DNA of 64,000 bases from Cunninghamia lanceolata (taxonomy: Eukaryota; Streptophyta; Pinopsida; Cupressales; Cupressaceae), in the NCBI GenBank assembly GCA_027924645.1, contig BSBN01000445.1, positions 5,997,001 to 6,061,000 of the forward strand, written 5' to 3'. The notes beneath the pieces are model-generated. The model was not told where the DNA came from and ran no database searches. It saw only the letters and a program-made list of their open reading frames with translations. Made by a program: the position numbers and the translations under genes. Each line of letters begins with the position of its first letter. Position 1 is the stretch's first letter. Positions 22,976 through 35,637 of the stretch are shown one piece after another.

Positions 22976-24286
22976 TGCTTTTACCTAACTTTCATCATTA
23001 CAAGCTTCATTCACTGATTTTGGTTAAATCTTTGAAATCAAACAATACTCCTCTTGTTCTTCAACAATTTTTCTTCTAGTTTGAACACATTTATTTTTAT
23101 CTCCTATGATCTGATCTTCAGAATGATTCAACCTTACATACCTTGGAGTTTTGGGATTATCTTGAACTTGTTCCTCAGCATTTGCACTAGCTTCTTGAGT
23201 CACTAGATTCTCTGGAACAATTTGAATATGAGTTTGAGGACTTTCATTTTGATCATCTGATTCATATCCACAAGACTTGGAATGTCTCTCCTTGCTTTCA
23301 TCAACCTTAACATTAGCACTTTCAACAATCCTTTTCAATCTCTTGTTAAAGCACCGGTATGCCTTGCTTTTGTTAGAATAACCCTAAAATATTCCTTCAT
23401 CACACCTTGCATCAAACTTTCTTGGATCTTCATCTCTTTTGATATAGCATTTACTACCAAAAAGTCTGAAACATTTCATAGTAGGAGCATTACCAAACCA
23501 CAGTTCATAAGGGGTTTTACCAGTATTACCTTTGATATGCACCTGGTTAAGAGTGTAGACAGCAGTACTCACAACCTCTCTTCAATAGACATGTGGAACA
23601 TTTTCTTCCATCATCATGGTTCTAGTAGCCTCTTGAATAGTCTAGTTCTTTCTCTCCACAACTCCATTCTATTGAGGAGTCCTAAGAGTAGATAACAGTC
23701 TTCTTATTCCATGCTTTTCACAAAATGCATTAAATTTACTAGAGGTAAACTCTCCACCTCTGTCAGATCTCAAACACTTTATCTTCACACCAATCTCATT
23801 CTCCACCCTAGCCTTGAACACCTTGAATCTGTCAATAGCCTCTAATTTCTCTCTCAAGAATGTGACCCACATCATTTGGGAGTAATCATCAATTAGCAAC
23901 ATAAAGTATCTATCTCCTTGCAAACTCCTAACTCTGGCAGGACCACACAAATCAGTGTGCACAAGTTCCAACAATCCACTTGAAAATTATTCTTTACTTT
24001 TGAATGTAGTTCTACTCTATTTTCCAAACTAACATTCCTTACATATGCTATTATCAGGTTTTACAAAATTTGGAAGATCTCTCATAGCTTGAGTAGTACT
24101 TATCTTGACAATATTATCAAAGTTTACATGACACATTCTCCTATGCCATAACCAACTCTGATCAATCTGAGCAATCAAACAACTTTTACTAGTACCACTT
24201 AAATGAAAGATATTACCTCTAGTCTATGTACCTAATGCAATCTTAGTTCTAGAGCTTTCCAAGATTCTACATTTTCCATCCCTGAA
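22976..24286 (-). pseudogene. pol: copia integrase and linker to RT (element A)
   Basis: The GAG-pre-integrase zinc region is about 24000-24280. The core reads LELVHTDLCGPARVRSLQGD, IDDYSQMMWVTFL, LRSDRGGEFTSSKF and NGVVERKN*TIQEA, so the D, D and E of the catalytic triad are all present. The C-terminal part at 23384-23572 reads ELWFGNAPTMKCFRLFGSK. TAG stops replace expected Gln at two places beside the Glu motif. 22976-23380 is the hydrophilic linker to RT. Confidence 0.85.
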
Positions 24287-24640
24287 TCAGAGATCATACC
24301 CTTTGTCAACCAACTGTCCAACACTGAGAAGATTATGCTTCAACCCTTCTACATACAAAACATCATTAGTGTTATTCTTACCATAAAGAGAGATGGATCC
24401 TCTGCCATAGATTCTACTAGCTAAATTGTCTCCAAACTTCACAATTCCACCTTCATACTTTTTCATACTTACAAATTTACTCTTATCACCTGTCATATGA
24501 TGAGAACATCCACTGTCAATCACCCATTCATCCTTTTCTTCAACCTGAGCAGCCAAGGCACTTTCCACATTCACACAGCTAGCAGATTCAGTAGGAACTA
24601 GATCTTCTTCTTTGATAGCAATGAACACCCATTCATTTCC
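24287..24640 (-). pseudogene. pol: copia protease (element A)
   Basis: The open stretch holds the copia protease signature WVIDSGCSHHMTGD, with the catalytic Asp near residue 37, then GRGSISLYGKNN and VEGLKHNLLSVGQL. All key residues are intact; the gene is only part of a broken polyprotein. Confidence 0.88.
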
Positions 24641-25625
24641 AAATGTACTTCTCTTATCAGATTCATCATCTGTGACTCCTTCATCAGCATCTTCTTGGAC
24701 ATAGTAGCATTTCTTCTAAAACCTAGGTCTGCTAGGGTTTTTCTTTGAAACCCTCTTCAGACATCTTGAAGAAAAATGACTAATCTTGTTGCAAGCAAAA
24801 CATTTGAAAGGCAACATTACTTCATACTTACCAGATCCTCTTGGTAATCTTTAGGTAATAAGGGCTTCAAGTTCTTCAAGCTCCGATTCATCTTCTTCAA
24901 GTTCCTTCCTTGCCTTCTCATATCTGGTTAGTTTTCTTGAAGAGCTTTCACCTAGATCAAATCTTTGCTTCCCAAAAAAATTGGCCTTAAAAGCATATTC
25001 TAATTTAGGAAGAGAATCACCAAACTCACTCATTTCAAATGTTGAAAGCTTGCCAACCAACTAATCCCTTGTAACAGTTGTCACAGTCCTGATCTTCTCA
25101 ATAGTAGCAACTTTATGTTTGTATGAAGCAGGTAAGGATCTGAGTACCTTAGCAACAATCTCTGATTCTTCCAGTATTCCACCAGCACTCTTGATATTGC
25201 TCACAAGTTCATTCACCTTCTGCATATAGGAAGTGATGTTTTCATCCTCACTCATCCTCAAACATTCGTATCTACCCTTCAAGCTTTGTAGCTTAGCACA
25301 TTTGACATATGCATCACCTTCATACAGAGTTTCCAACTTCTTCGAGATTTCATGAGTAGTTTTCAATTCTGGGACATTTGTCATTTTTGTATCAGTGCTT
25401 CTCTAGCTTGAATGTTGTATTCAACTTCTTTGAGTTCATCTAGAGTTGAAGGGCCTTTCCCCAGAGGCTTATACTCATCCTTAGTTATCAACCAATAATG
25501 ATCACCCATGCATTGCAAATGACACTCCATCCAATTCTTCCAAAGAGAGTAATTTGTTCCGTCAAATCTTGAATTGTCCTTCTTGTATGTCGACACCCTG
25601 GATCCCCTCAAGCGGTCAAGCTTCT
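24641..25625 (-). pseudogene. gag: copia Gag (element A)
   Basis: Copia Gag of the UBN2 type: DNSRFDGTNYSLWKNWMECH (about 25510-25570), then LETLYEGDAYVKCAKLQSLK, TSYMQKVNELVSNIKSAGG and a zinc knuckle near 24780-24830 (CFACNKISHFSSRC). The first codon of the expected start appears to be GTG (VSTYKKDNS) rather than ATG. Stops break the frame at 25060, 24850 and 24715. Confidence 0.82.
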
Positions 25626-25638
25626 TTGAGAGGAACCG

Positions 25639-25650
25639 GCTCTGATACCA
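25639..25650 (-). other. primer binding site of element A
   Basis: Minus strand TGGTATCAGAGC (initiator tRNA-Met), two bases after the 5' LTR end. Element B has TGGTATCAAAGA at the matching place. Confidence 0.92.
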
Positions 25651-25652
25651 AT

Positions 25653-26971
25653 TGTTGAAATTAAGGAACAATGAGAGGGGGGGTGAATCAGTGTTCTGCA
25701 AAACTTATTATTATGTTCTTTTATAAATTAACCACATACATTCAAAAGAAAGAAACAAGAACATAAGAACAACAACAACAAGATCATCACACATGAACAC
25801 TAGGATTTTTATGTGGAAACCTGGTTAAGGGAAAAACCATGGTGGGGGTTAACCCACAAGATTTATTCTCTGTTAAAAGAATAGAAAAATGGGAAGGCAC
25901 TTGACTTCGGGCACATTGCCCAGAGCTCATTTCTCAAAGGAGGCTCACTGCCTACAAGAACATTCACAATGTTAACACTGAAAGGTTGAACTAAGAAACA
26001 ACATCTTCTTCATGCAAGGTTCAGTTCCATTGAAGCGCACAACACCTTTGCTCTACCCCCACTCACTTCCTCGCTACTTCCGCATGTTTGCTTACATCCC
26101 CACATTTCCATGACTTCACAACACTTATTTATACATGTCATCGACTTTGGAATGAACATCAAAGTCGGCCTTACAATCATCTATCTGGAATATTCTCCAA
26201 GATAGGCATTACAAGTAATTACAATCACAAGACTTAAAATGCTTCATGAGAACCATCACACTATCGGCCAAACATAGCTAGGACTTGAATCTTCCTCAAA
26301 CAACATGCCACGCTCCATAGAACTCTTCTTAGATCATCTGCAACATGCACCAAGCATCCGGTCAGCCAAGACTAGAAAGAATAGCAACACCCAAGGAGAA
26401 ATCTTCAACCACAAGCTCAATCCTCAATATAGACCATCAACACAATAGGCACACCATCCAGAGACCACCACAAGCACAATGAAATCAACAAGAACAACCG
26501 CATCACCTCAAATCACCAAAAACACTTGCATCTTCATCTGGGAATTTAAGAACACTAACTGTCATGACTATCACACTAGAAAGATTGCTTGTGGACCTCC
26601 AAACCATAAACCACTTGAGTTGAGGAAACAGACCAACACCCCAAACATACCTCTAGATCCACAAACCATAATATTCCAATGCGGAGCAATCTGGACCAAA
26701 TTCCTGCCACTTTGTCACCTGTGAACAATTGCAAAACCTGGTTCTACTAAGATGGTCATAACTTCACCAATTCTTCATGCGGACCTCTCAAATCTTAACT
26801 AGAGCAACTTCAAACAATCCTCTACAAAGCCCTTTGGTCTGTAGACTCTAATCTTCATCTCACTAGGAATGTTGATCAATCTACTTTACTAAACTACACT
26901 GTCTTCACTATTTTTGACAAAGAGATATGTTGACATCAATGACAACACATCATATGCACATATTTGCAACA
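25653..26971 (-). repeat. 5' LTR of element A
   Basis: Plus-strand TGTTGAAATTAAGGAAC ... TTTGCAACA, 1319 bases, followed by the target copy CATAC. On the minus strand the block GTGGGTTAACCCCCACCATGG and the closing TGATTCACCCCCCC, GTTCCTTAATTTCAACA are nearly the same as in B. Confidence 0.9.
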
Positions 26972-26976
26972 CATAC

Positions 26977-29073
26977 TATGTGGAAAATATGAGGTGAGCA
27001 GTAGAAAGGGTGTCAAGAATAACTAAAAACTCACTTTCTAGCTGTTGTGTCTACGACGATTATGTATGTGAAATGAATAATTTGATTAATGTAGTTGGAT
27101 GAGGTGGGGTGGATTTGGTTGATCATGATACAAAGAGAGGTCCCTAACAATGGTCATGGGATGATAGGGGATAGTGGGTAGTATAAAGTAATGGAACTAT
27201 ATTTTGATGAATCTTGGAGCAAGAGAGGCGAGGTGGGGTGGTAAGGGTAGATATGGCTATGTAGGATAAACAGATGACATCATATTGAGACATTCTGCCT
27301 GTAAATATTGAGTACCATTGTTGATATAGCATGGGATGTTATGCACTAGGGTAGGTGGAACCAACGTGGAAAGGTATCCATGCATAGGACTTGACACTGC
27401 AAACAATAGGATGAACCCATGCATGCCCATAATAGTACAACCTTGTCTAGATGAATGAGGGGGGATCTAAGGCATATGCCCTTAGTACACCAAAGGTATG
27501 AAGAACCTTACATGCAAAAGGAGGATAATATGCTAGAACAGGCCCTACAATTCACAAGATATGAATACTAAGATGGAGTAATGAGAACCTCCCACAAGCA
27601 CAACATATGAAAGCAATGACTACACCCCATTCTGGATTGTTTGCCACATGCCATGTGATATAATGAGATCAAGATAACTTTGAAATAATCCAAGAATGAA
27701 GCACAAGATAATAATCAAAGACCAAAAGACTGATTGACCCAAAACATATAACCATTGTATCTCTTGCCAAAAAATGGATGGAGGATTGGTGATTTTTCCC
27801 ATTGTAGGAAGGATGCATCCTAGGACAAGAATTATTGGATGATTAGGATAAACTAAAGGATAGGTAGGGGGATACATGCTGTTAGTTATGGAAAATCCAA
27901 TCTGATGGTGGAGGATTTTTTGTGAGAGTGTTATGCTTTGATAGGATGCCTAGCAAGTGTATTGTCTATAGATCAAGCGTAATAAAAAAGCTCAAGAAAG
28001 TGGGACCATCCAAGTGGGTTGGATGGGTGCATAGTATGTACCTATGTAATGGATACTTCTTTCATATTTCAGACTGCCTACATACCCTGTATCCATGGGA
28101 TCAAGGCACATTACAATGCAGGTGATGATGACATGTAGTTCTTGGAAACTTGATGATATAAGGATAGGGATTGGTTTATGTGATTGGATGAAGTGTTGTG
28201 TAGATGAGGTGGCTATTAGTTTTCAGATTGTACCATTGTATAAGAAATATAATAGATGGGGGAGATGGTGATGATGTGGGACAACTATCAGTTCTCATAA
28301 TGCACTATGTAGCCCATCCACATGACAGGGAGGAAGAGGGATAAGAAGGGTGGTATGGTGTTGGTTGGTGGAGTGAAGTGGAAGCACAAAGACATGATGT
28401 CTATAGAAACCATGGGAAGGGACCAAGAGATGGTAGTTGGTGATAAGCAAGTTGATAGACATGATGTTTCTACCAAAACCATAGAGGGGGACCAGGATCA
28501 ATACGTAAGGTGAAGAAATTAGTTAGGGAACATGGTGGTGGAAAGACGTGATATCTACAAAGATCTCTTTGGGGAGGTTAAAAGGTGGAGATTAGGTGTT
28601 AGCGTAGGTGAGATTTTTGCCTTTTTTTTTACTAGTTTCTATCAAAAAGATAGGAACCACAAGGGAGGAAACTTTAGTTGAAGGGGGGTGGATGGGGGAA
28701 GGTGCAGGTTGGTGGCTTGGATTGTTCTTTTTCTGTTATTCACTTTCAAAATAACATATGGGGAGTTGGGAGATATTTTGGGAATGATGGAAAATGGAAG
28801 CTCAGATGATGGGTTTGTTCTGAAGCTTAGATGAGGGGATCATTGGGTAAGTTAGATGGTGCGGATCCGAGTATGATGAGAAGGTAATTTGAACAATGGA
28901 TCTAGGTTGAACCTACACATGATGCCTGCAAGTAGGTTTTCATCATGGTAGTTATCCAAGGCACCACAAGAAGTGGTTTTCACCATAGGATGGATTATTT
29001 CTCTTTACTTTTTTGATTTTTTGAATTTTTTGTATTTTTTGTATTTTTGACATAAGGATATTTAGTGGGCTAA
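26977..29073 (-). other. 3' non-coding region of element O beyond integrase
   Basis: No protein-like frame. Close to the end of pol (28937-28990) is a pair of GGTGAAAACC-type blocks on the minus strand, matched in element I at 51912-51988. A block GGATACAGGGTATGTAGGCAG (minus strand, about 28075-28105) has relatives in the I fragment at 48660-48870. A T-rich run lies at 29005-29050. The region continues, across element A, at 14522 and below. Confidence 0.55.
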
Positions 29074-30060
29074 CTATGGAACTACTTTAGGTGGATGATG
29101 TTCAAGGGTGGAAAGGCGGTATGCTCCAGAGCCATACGTAGCGGTAACAATGTAGGGGTCTAGCCAATTAGGCTCAAATTTCCCTTTCTTTTCTCGCTCT
29201 AACAAATTCCTTTTATTTTCTTTCAGGACCAGGTCTCCTACTACAAACTCTCTAGCATGGATTTTCTTGTTGTAAGATCTACGAAGCTGATTTTGGTATG
29301 CTTGGAGGTGATTGAGGGCATTGAGGCACTGTTCATCAAATACCTCAAGCTCTTGGAGGCATGCAACATGGTATTCTTCATCAATGATAACATTACGCAA
29401 ATATATGTGCAATGAGGGCAATTCGATCTTGATTGGTAGGATAGCTTCAACTCTGAAGACTGCGGAATATGGTGTAGCTCTCCTAGGTGTGTGGATTGTA
29501 GTGTAATAAGCCCAAAGGGCAGGATGGATGTTGAGTTGCCAATCATGGCCAATTTCATTGACAACTTTCTTGAGAATTTTGAGCAAGGTTTTGTTAGTTG
29601 CCTCAGCCTGGCCATTACCTTAGGGATAATATGGAGTGGACCAATGATATTGTACATGGAATTGCTTGTAGAGGTCTCAAATATCATAGTTTTTGAAGGG
29701 TTTACCATTGTTTATGACAATGGCAGATGGGATACCATAATGATAGATGATGTGGTAAAGGATGAACTTGGCAATTTGGTTTCTAGTGGTGAAGTGAGAG
29801 GGATGGCTTTGACCCACTTAGTGAAGTATTCTATGGTGGTGATGATGAATTTGTGTCCATCGGAGGAGGATGGGAGGATTTTACCAATGAGATTTAGGCC
29901 CCACTAAGAGAAAGGCCATGGTGTGGTGATGGGTTGCAATGTGTGAGAGGTAGCATGGATGAGATCTCCAATGGATTTACACTTCTTCACATACTCACAT
30001 GCATCATGTTCCATAGTGGGCCAATAATATCTAGTACATAAGAGCTTCTTGGCTAGGGAA
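29074..30060 (-). pseudogene. pol: Tat integrase (element O)
   Basis: Zinc-binding end (YYWPTMEHDACEYVKKC), core and C-terminal domain are all recognisable: TTIEYFTKW, IVINNGKPFKN, GNGQAEATNKTLLKILKK, WAYYTTIHTPRRATPYS and the end module VVGDLVLKENKRN, FEPNWLDPYIV. The first catalytic Asp reads Glu and the second reads Asn; the Glu remains. A frameshift near 29600 and stops break the frame. It is the counterpart of 52200-53130 in element I. Confidence 0.8.
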
Positions 30061-30399
30061 ATACCACTAGTGTGTACTCTGCAGATACCTACATGGACTT
30101 CATGTAGGGCAAGGGAAGCTTCTTTTGTGTTTAAACATCGAAAAAGAGTGTCATCATAGATTCGGCAATAAAGGGTGTTGACAAGGATAGTGTAGCAAGT
30201 GACTCGATGGATGAGGTATCATTGTTGTTTACGAGTGGATTTGGGTGGGAAAGTGTGATGTTGGAGCTAGGTGTAGATTTCATGATACCAAGGATTTTCT
30301 AGACCAACAATCTCACACACAAATTCTGACTCGGTGACACAATATGCTGGCATAAGGAGCTATTCCACAAGGAACTCACACTGATGGCTATCATGAGGC

Positions 30400-31400
30400 A
30401 TATCAAGGAGGGAACCAATAGTAGCCATGGCATCAACTACTTTGTTATGAAGGTGAGGTACCAATTTAAACTGAATGTAGGTGAAGAAAAGTTTGTATTC
30501 ATCAACCCTTTGCTTATAGGGTACTTGTTTATCAACCTTAGTAAGGTACTCATCATTAACCTATTTGATAATCAATTGAGAGTCACCATAGACTTGTAGC
30601 TATAGGATATTCCACTGAACTATTGTTTTGAGATCAATGATCAATGATTTGTATTCGGCCACATTGTTTGTGCATGGGAAGGCAAGCATGTATGCTTTAG
30701 GGATATAGTTGCCTTGCGGGGTCACCAATAGTATTCATGCTCTTGAACCATGATTGGTGAAGAATCCATCAAAATATAATTTCTAGTTTGTTGATTCTAT
30801 CTTGGTTAGAATGGACTCATCTAGAAAATCAATGGAGAGCAGTTGATAATCTATGAGGGGTGCTTCGGCCAGCTGATCTACAACAACCGGTCATTTGATT
30901 ACTCTTTTGTCAACATACTCAATGTCAAATTTGCTCAACAACATAACCCATTTTGTCATTCTTCCTATGAGTGAGGTCCTAGAAAGTAGGTATTTGAGAG
31001 GGTTGACTTTAGAGATGAGCTTGATAGAATGACTTAGCATGAAGTGTCGTAACTTTTGGGAATAGAAAACGATAGCTAGACATGCACATTCCATGGGCAT
31101 GTAGTTAAGCTCATAGCCGACTAGGGTCCTACTGATATAGTATATAGCCCTTTCACGGCTAGTATCATCATGTTGTTCTAAAAGTGCCCCTAGTGCTACT
31201 AAAGTTGTTGATATGTATAATAATAGGGGCTTTCCAGGGATAGGCACCATTAAGACTAGTGGTGAAACTAGATATTCCTTGATGTGATCAAATGCCTGTT
31301 GACAAATTTGGTCCCATTTGAAGTGTACATCTTTGTGAAGCAAATGGGCAAATGGTTGAAATTTGTCTACGAGTTGAGCAGTGAATCTATAGATAGCCTG
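30400..31400 (-). pseudogene. pol: dual RNase H region (element O)
   Basis: The gypsy RNase H is open at 30891-31343 (FKWDQICQQAFDHIKEYL, LLYISTTLVALGALL, ECACLAIVFYSQKLRHF). A second RNase H follows at about 30400-30830 (YYFDGFFTNHG, LAFPCTNNVAEYKSL, VYGDSQLII). This second domain, with D, E and D in place, is a known hallmark of Tat-lineage elements. Stops occur mainly in the second domain. Confidence 0.8.
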
Positions 31401-32210
31401 TAGCTTGCCTTCGAGACTTTAGAGCTATTTAAGTGTCATGGGAGGTGGCATTTCTGTTATAGCAGTGACTTTAGCGGGATCCACCTTGATGCCTCTATGG
31501 GAAATAATAAACCCCAATAGTTTTCCTGATGTTATGCCAAAGACACATTTCTTGGGGTTGAGGCAGAGCTTATACTCTCAAAGATGTGCAAATATTTGCT
31601 GCAAGACCTCAAGGTGTTCCTCCCTTGTTCTAGACTTCCCTAGGAGATCGTCCACATAGTCCTCCATTATTTTGTGTAGCATGTCATGGAAAATGGTATT
31701 CATTACACATTGATAGGTTGCCCCAGCGTTCTTTAGACCAAAAGGCATGACTTGTAGCAATATGTACCCCAAGTACAGGTAAAACCAATTTTGTGTTGAT
31801 CTTTAGGGGCAATTCTAATTTGGTTGTACCCAAAAAAGCCATCCATGAGGGAGAGCATCTCGTGACCTACTACGAGATCTACAATTATATCAATGTTGGG
31901 GAGCAGAAAATTATCTTTTGGACATAATTTGTTGAGGTCTCATAAATCTATGCAAACTCATATGCCCCTAGGTTTCTTAGCAACTGAAACAATGTTGGAG
32001 ACCCATTCTGGATAGTCAATAGGGCGGATGAAGCTAACATCTAATAGTTTTTGTAGTTATTCTTTGACAAGTAAGGCAAATTGAGGGTGCATCATGCAAA
32101 GTTTCTGTTTAATAGGTCTTGCTTTAGGATGTACCACAAGATGGTGAACAACCAAGGATGGATCCAACCTTGGCATGTTAGCATAAGACCAAGTGGACAT
32201 ATCAGGTGCT
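31401..32210 (-). pseudogene. pol: Tat reverse transcriptase (element O)
   Basis: From LVVHPKARPIKQKLCMM through LLDVSFIRPIDYPEWVSNIV, DLRDLNKLCPKDNF, LSLMDGFFGYNQI and MPFGLKNAGATYQC to the catalytic YVDDLLGKS. A frameshift near 31770 and single stops interrupt it. The part at 31578-31772 is open. It is closely similar to RT of element I (54291-55060). Confidence 0.8.
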
Positions 32211-33354
32211 TCATGGAGCACAATGGAGAGGTTGGATTTTTCTTCAGTACTAAGGCTTTCTGTTAGGTGTGTAACCTTGGGTAATTCTTGTGTACTGAGG
32301 TTGATTTCTTGGTTGCCTTTAATCAGAATGTTGGAACGTTCCTACCAATAGGATGGTATGGGGGGAAGATGAAGATCCTCATCTTCTAGCACCTCAGAGA
32401 GATTTTCACTAGGAGATACATCTTTATTTTTCTCTTTTGTGTCTGAAAGTGCCTCATAGAGGTTTTGACCAGGGGAGAATTTTCTATTTTTTTATGTTTT
32501 CTTTTTTGCACTAAGGATCTCCTCTTTCCCAAAGTAGCAATGGTCATGCAAGCATATGTCATACCGTGATGTGTCACAGCATCCTAGGAATGCAGAGAGA
32601 GCCTCATCATGTGGAAACATGTCGAGAGGCATGGGTCCTTGATAATCCCAAGCAATGAGTTTGGGGTGAATGAGAGGGAGGTCAATGATGAAGATGGCAT
32701 TGTCGAGGAAGATGCATGAAAGATCAAGATCTTCACATGAAGCTATGATGACACTCAGACTAAAATTTTTAATGATAGTAGAGGATTCCATTGCCTCTAC
32801 CAAATATTTAGTAGGCCCATGGATTGTCACAGTCGATGGGGTATATCCTAAACTAAAGTATTAAGCATATTTCTTAGGAGATGTAGGATCAGCCGGGATG
32901 GGTTTTGTAACACCTTGTTCATTGGCACCAAGTCTTGTTCCATGGTAAGGCATTTTGGTACAAATTTGAAATAGTATAGGATATTTTGCTTTGAAGTATT
33001 CCATGTTCACAGGTATTGGAGTGGTTTCATCATGGTATAGCCAATAACTCAAAGTTGTTTCTTCAACTTCTTCTCTAGACATCTACGTTGGGACAAAGGG
33101 AATTTTGTCATTGTTCATGCGTTGTTGTTCTTGTTCTTTATTTTGGAGATGACGACCAGGAGAGTGGGAGTATAATGATAAGTGTCCAATGTGGAAGACA
33201 TTGTGAAGCTCATATTCACCACACCCTTTGTCTATGATCTTGACCTTTTGAGGCGTAGGAGTGGAAGATGAGGTGGAAGCTTGTGATGGATCGATGGTGA
33301 CTTGTGGAGTAGATGATGATGTGGATGGTATAGATGAGGGGTCTTTGACATGGT
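32211..33354 (-). pseudogene. pol: protease-RT linker with G-patch-like motif (element O)
   Basis: Open stretches at 33083-33354 (IDKGCGEYELHNVFHIGHL), 32861-33082 (TRLGANEQGVTKPIPADP, the G-patch-like motif) and 32492-32830 lead towards RT. The protein context continues from the protease at 40816-41410, on the other side of element B, which shows B was inserted into this linker. Element I has the same modules at 55061-56345. Confidence 0.65.
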
Positions 33355-33359
33355 CCCCA

Positions 33360-34452
33360 TGTTGGCAAGAGACACTACTAGGCATATTACGTGTTGTCAT
33401 TGATGGCAACTAAATCTATCTTACACATTCACATTCAATCAGTGGATCATACTGGAAGTCAAATTGCAGATTTGTCTAAGTCCAGATAGACAGGAATAGG
33501 GCATATGATAGGGTTCAACATCCTAGTCCACATTTCTCCATAGGGAATCATATTGTGCTACAGATCTGAGGGAATGTTTAGGGATGTCAAGGCTACCTAA
33601 ATCCAAGATTTTAGCCTTTGGTGATGAAGGGATTGAAAGTTACATGTATCTAAGTATCAGGTTCTAGTTAAGCAGTTTAGTCCAGTGAAGAACAAGCTGA
33701 CTTGGTGTTTGATCATTGTGCAGATTAGGAAAAGTTGTTGGTTGAGTAATTTGTGAGATTCAGTGGTATTGGCTGACATGTAAGGTGACTTGGATATAGA
33801 ATTTTTGGTCCGCATTAGTGTTTATGCATGGATTCAGCTGACAAAATAGTGTTCTTAAAAAGTCTCTAAGTTTTTCTTAAGGCCGATTGCAGTTGATGCA
33901 ATTTCATGTAGCGAATATATATAATCGATGAGTTCAAGCATTTTGATGTATTGAGGAGTGAATATGGAGGGATAGGTGCGAAGTATATTAGAATTAGGTG
34001 CAAAGTAATGAGATCTAGCTCTAGATCATGGCAGAACAATGAAGCAGGGCAGAGAGAGATGAAGTGTGCAAAGTCAGTGTATTGAGCTCAACTGAAATTG
34101 TAATTTTGCATTGTTAGATGCTATTCTTTAGTTCAAACTTCCTATGAACTTTTGTAATCAATTCTATAGGCAAAGAGCTCTAGGAAGTGTTCCCAAAGGC
34201 ATGTTCCTTCCCCATTTGTAATACTTTTAATAGAGTATAAATTTCTTGTGGGTTAACCCCCACCGTGGTTTTTCCCTTAACCAAGTTTCCGTGTAAAAAT
34301 CCTGGTGTTCATGTGTTGTGATTTTGTTGTTTCTGTTCTTGTGTTCATGCTTCTTTCTTTTGGATGTATGTGGTAAATTAATAAAGGAACAAAGTAATAA
34401 GTTTTGCAAAACACTGATTCACCCCCCCTCTCAGTGTTCCTTAATATCAATA
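33360..34452 (+). repeat. 5' LTR of element B
   Basis: Begins TGTTGGCAAGAGAC and ends TATCAATA, the last CAACA having changed to CAATA. A TATA-like box TATAAAT lies at 34236-34242 and a polyadenylation-type AATAAA at 34380-34385, which suggests that R begins near 34265 and ends near 34400. It differs from the 3' LTR at about one base in nine over the first 180 bases by eye. Confidence 0.88.
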
Positions 34453-34454
34453 AT

Positions 34455-34466
34455 TGGTATCAAAGA
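34455..34466 (+). other. primer binding site of element B
   Basis: TTGGTATCAAAG follows the LTR end after two bases. It matches the initiator tRNA-Met site (TGGTATCAGAGC) with one change, as in A and C. Confidence 0.85.
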
Positions 34467-34512
34467 TTGGTTCCTTAGAAGAAGTTTAACAGCTTGAGGA
34501 AGATTTGGGAAG

Positions 34513-35637
34513 GTGTTTTCAATGGGTTCATTCAAGCATTCTGATGGCATCAATCAACAACTCCAAGTAGCCTTAGATGATCTTGATCTATCCAAAGTAG
34601 AAATCAGAGATCTACAAGAGAACCTTAAAGATGTTGAAGATGTCATTGAGACCTTAAAAGGACAACTGAGCAAATCTAATGAAAAGAGAAGGGAGCTACT
34701 TCATTAGCTAGCAAATCAGAATGAAGATAATGACATGGATGAGGATCTAAAGGAGAAGACAAAAGAATGTGAGAAGCTAGCAAAAGAAGTTGTCCTAAAA
34801 CATGAGATGGAATCTGGGGTGATGAGACTAACCAAGGAAATTGAGGAAAGGAAGAAGACTGAGGAAAAATTGAATCAATCTTTGAAAGAAAGAGCAGAAG
34901 AATGCTGCAAATTGGATAGGATAATTGGCCATCTAGAGTCTGATCTACAAGAAACTAGGGACAATGGGGAAGAACTTGAAAGACAAATTGTCATTCTCAA
35001 ACATGACCTAGAAGTTGCAAATGAATATAAAGAGAAATTCAAGATAAGATCAGCTAAACTTGAGATGTTGCTTGATAGTCAGAAGAAGGCAGATGATAAG
35101 CATGGTCTAGGATTTGAGAAACGTGAAAGCTCTGGATCTGGTCAAAGAAATCCTAAAGCAAGAAATCAAAGAAAGAATCCTAGAAGACCTCTGGTAAGAC
35201 AACCTAATGCTCAAAGGTATCCATCTTTCAATGGTAATTGTTTCAAATGCAATAAGTATGGTCATAGAGCTAATCAATGAGAAGTCAAGTGAATCAAAAT
35301 GCATCATCTTTCTTCGGTCAATTCTTTAATTGCAAAATGATAGGTCATAAGGCTGAGGAATGCAGAAGTGGATCAAGTAATCCTCCTAAGAACAAACAAG
35401 TGTTCAATGGAAGATGTTTTACTTGTAATAAGTTTGGGCATATTGCAATGAAATGCAGATCTAAACTTGCTCCAACATGTAATTGTTAGAAAAATAAGAT
35501 TATGTGTTTCAACTACAACAAATCCAGACACATTGTTAAATTTTGCAGAAACAAAAAGGAGAACTCACAGGCAGGTAAAGGAAAAATAGAGAAGAAGTTG
35601 GACAAAGGCAAGGGTAAAGTTGATGTGAATGAGATCT
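34513..35637 (+). pseudogene. gag: Gag-like protein with coiled coil and four zinc knuckles (element B)
   Basis: Starts at MFSMGSFKHSDGINQQ (or the second Met), about 45 bases after the primer site. A long heptad-rich coiled coil covers most of the first 190 codons; one TAG at 34708 interrupts it, and the frame continues unchanged beyond. Four CCHC knuckles follow: CFKCNKYGHRANQ (last Cys lost), NCKMIGHKAEEC, CFTCNKFGHIAMKC and CFNYNKSRHIVKFC. A one-base deletion at about 35279 both removes the Cys of the first knuckle and shifts the frame. It ends in a Lys-rich tail at 35637. The UBN2-type core seen in A's Gag is not visible here. Confidence 0.75.

Larger units (their letters stand above)
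14528..26971 (-). mobile_element. Element A: Ty1/copia retrotransposon inserted in O
   Basis: LTRs of 1320 and 1319 bases begin TGTTG and end CAACA. CATAC is duplicated at 14523-14527 and 26972-26976. The minus-strand order is 5' LTR, Met-type primer site, gag, protease, integrase, RT, RNase H, polypurine tracts, 3' LTR, which is the copia order. The element is about 7.1 kb without the chromovirus C (16402-21730) that splits its RNase H. LTRs differ at roughly one base in twelve over the first 200 bases by eye, so it is old. Stops are mostly TAG where Gln is expected. Confidence 0.92.

Noticed and set aside
28322..28513. Overlapping small frames on both strands near 28.3-28.5 kb
   Set aside because: No continuity or similarity to any element protein; the region is the non-coding 3' part of O.
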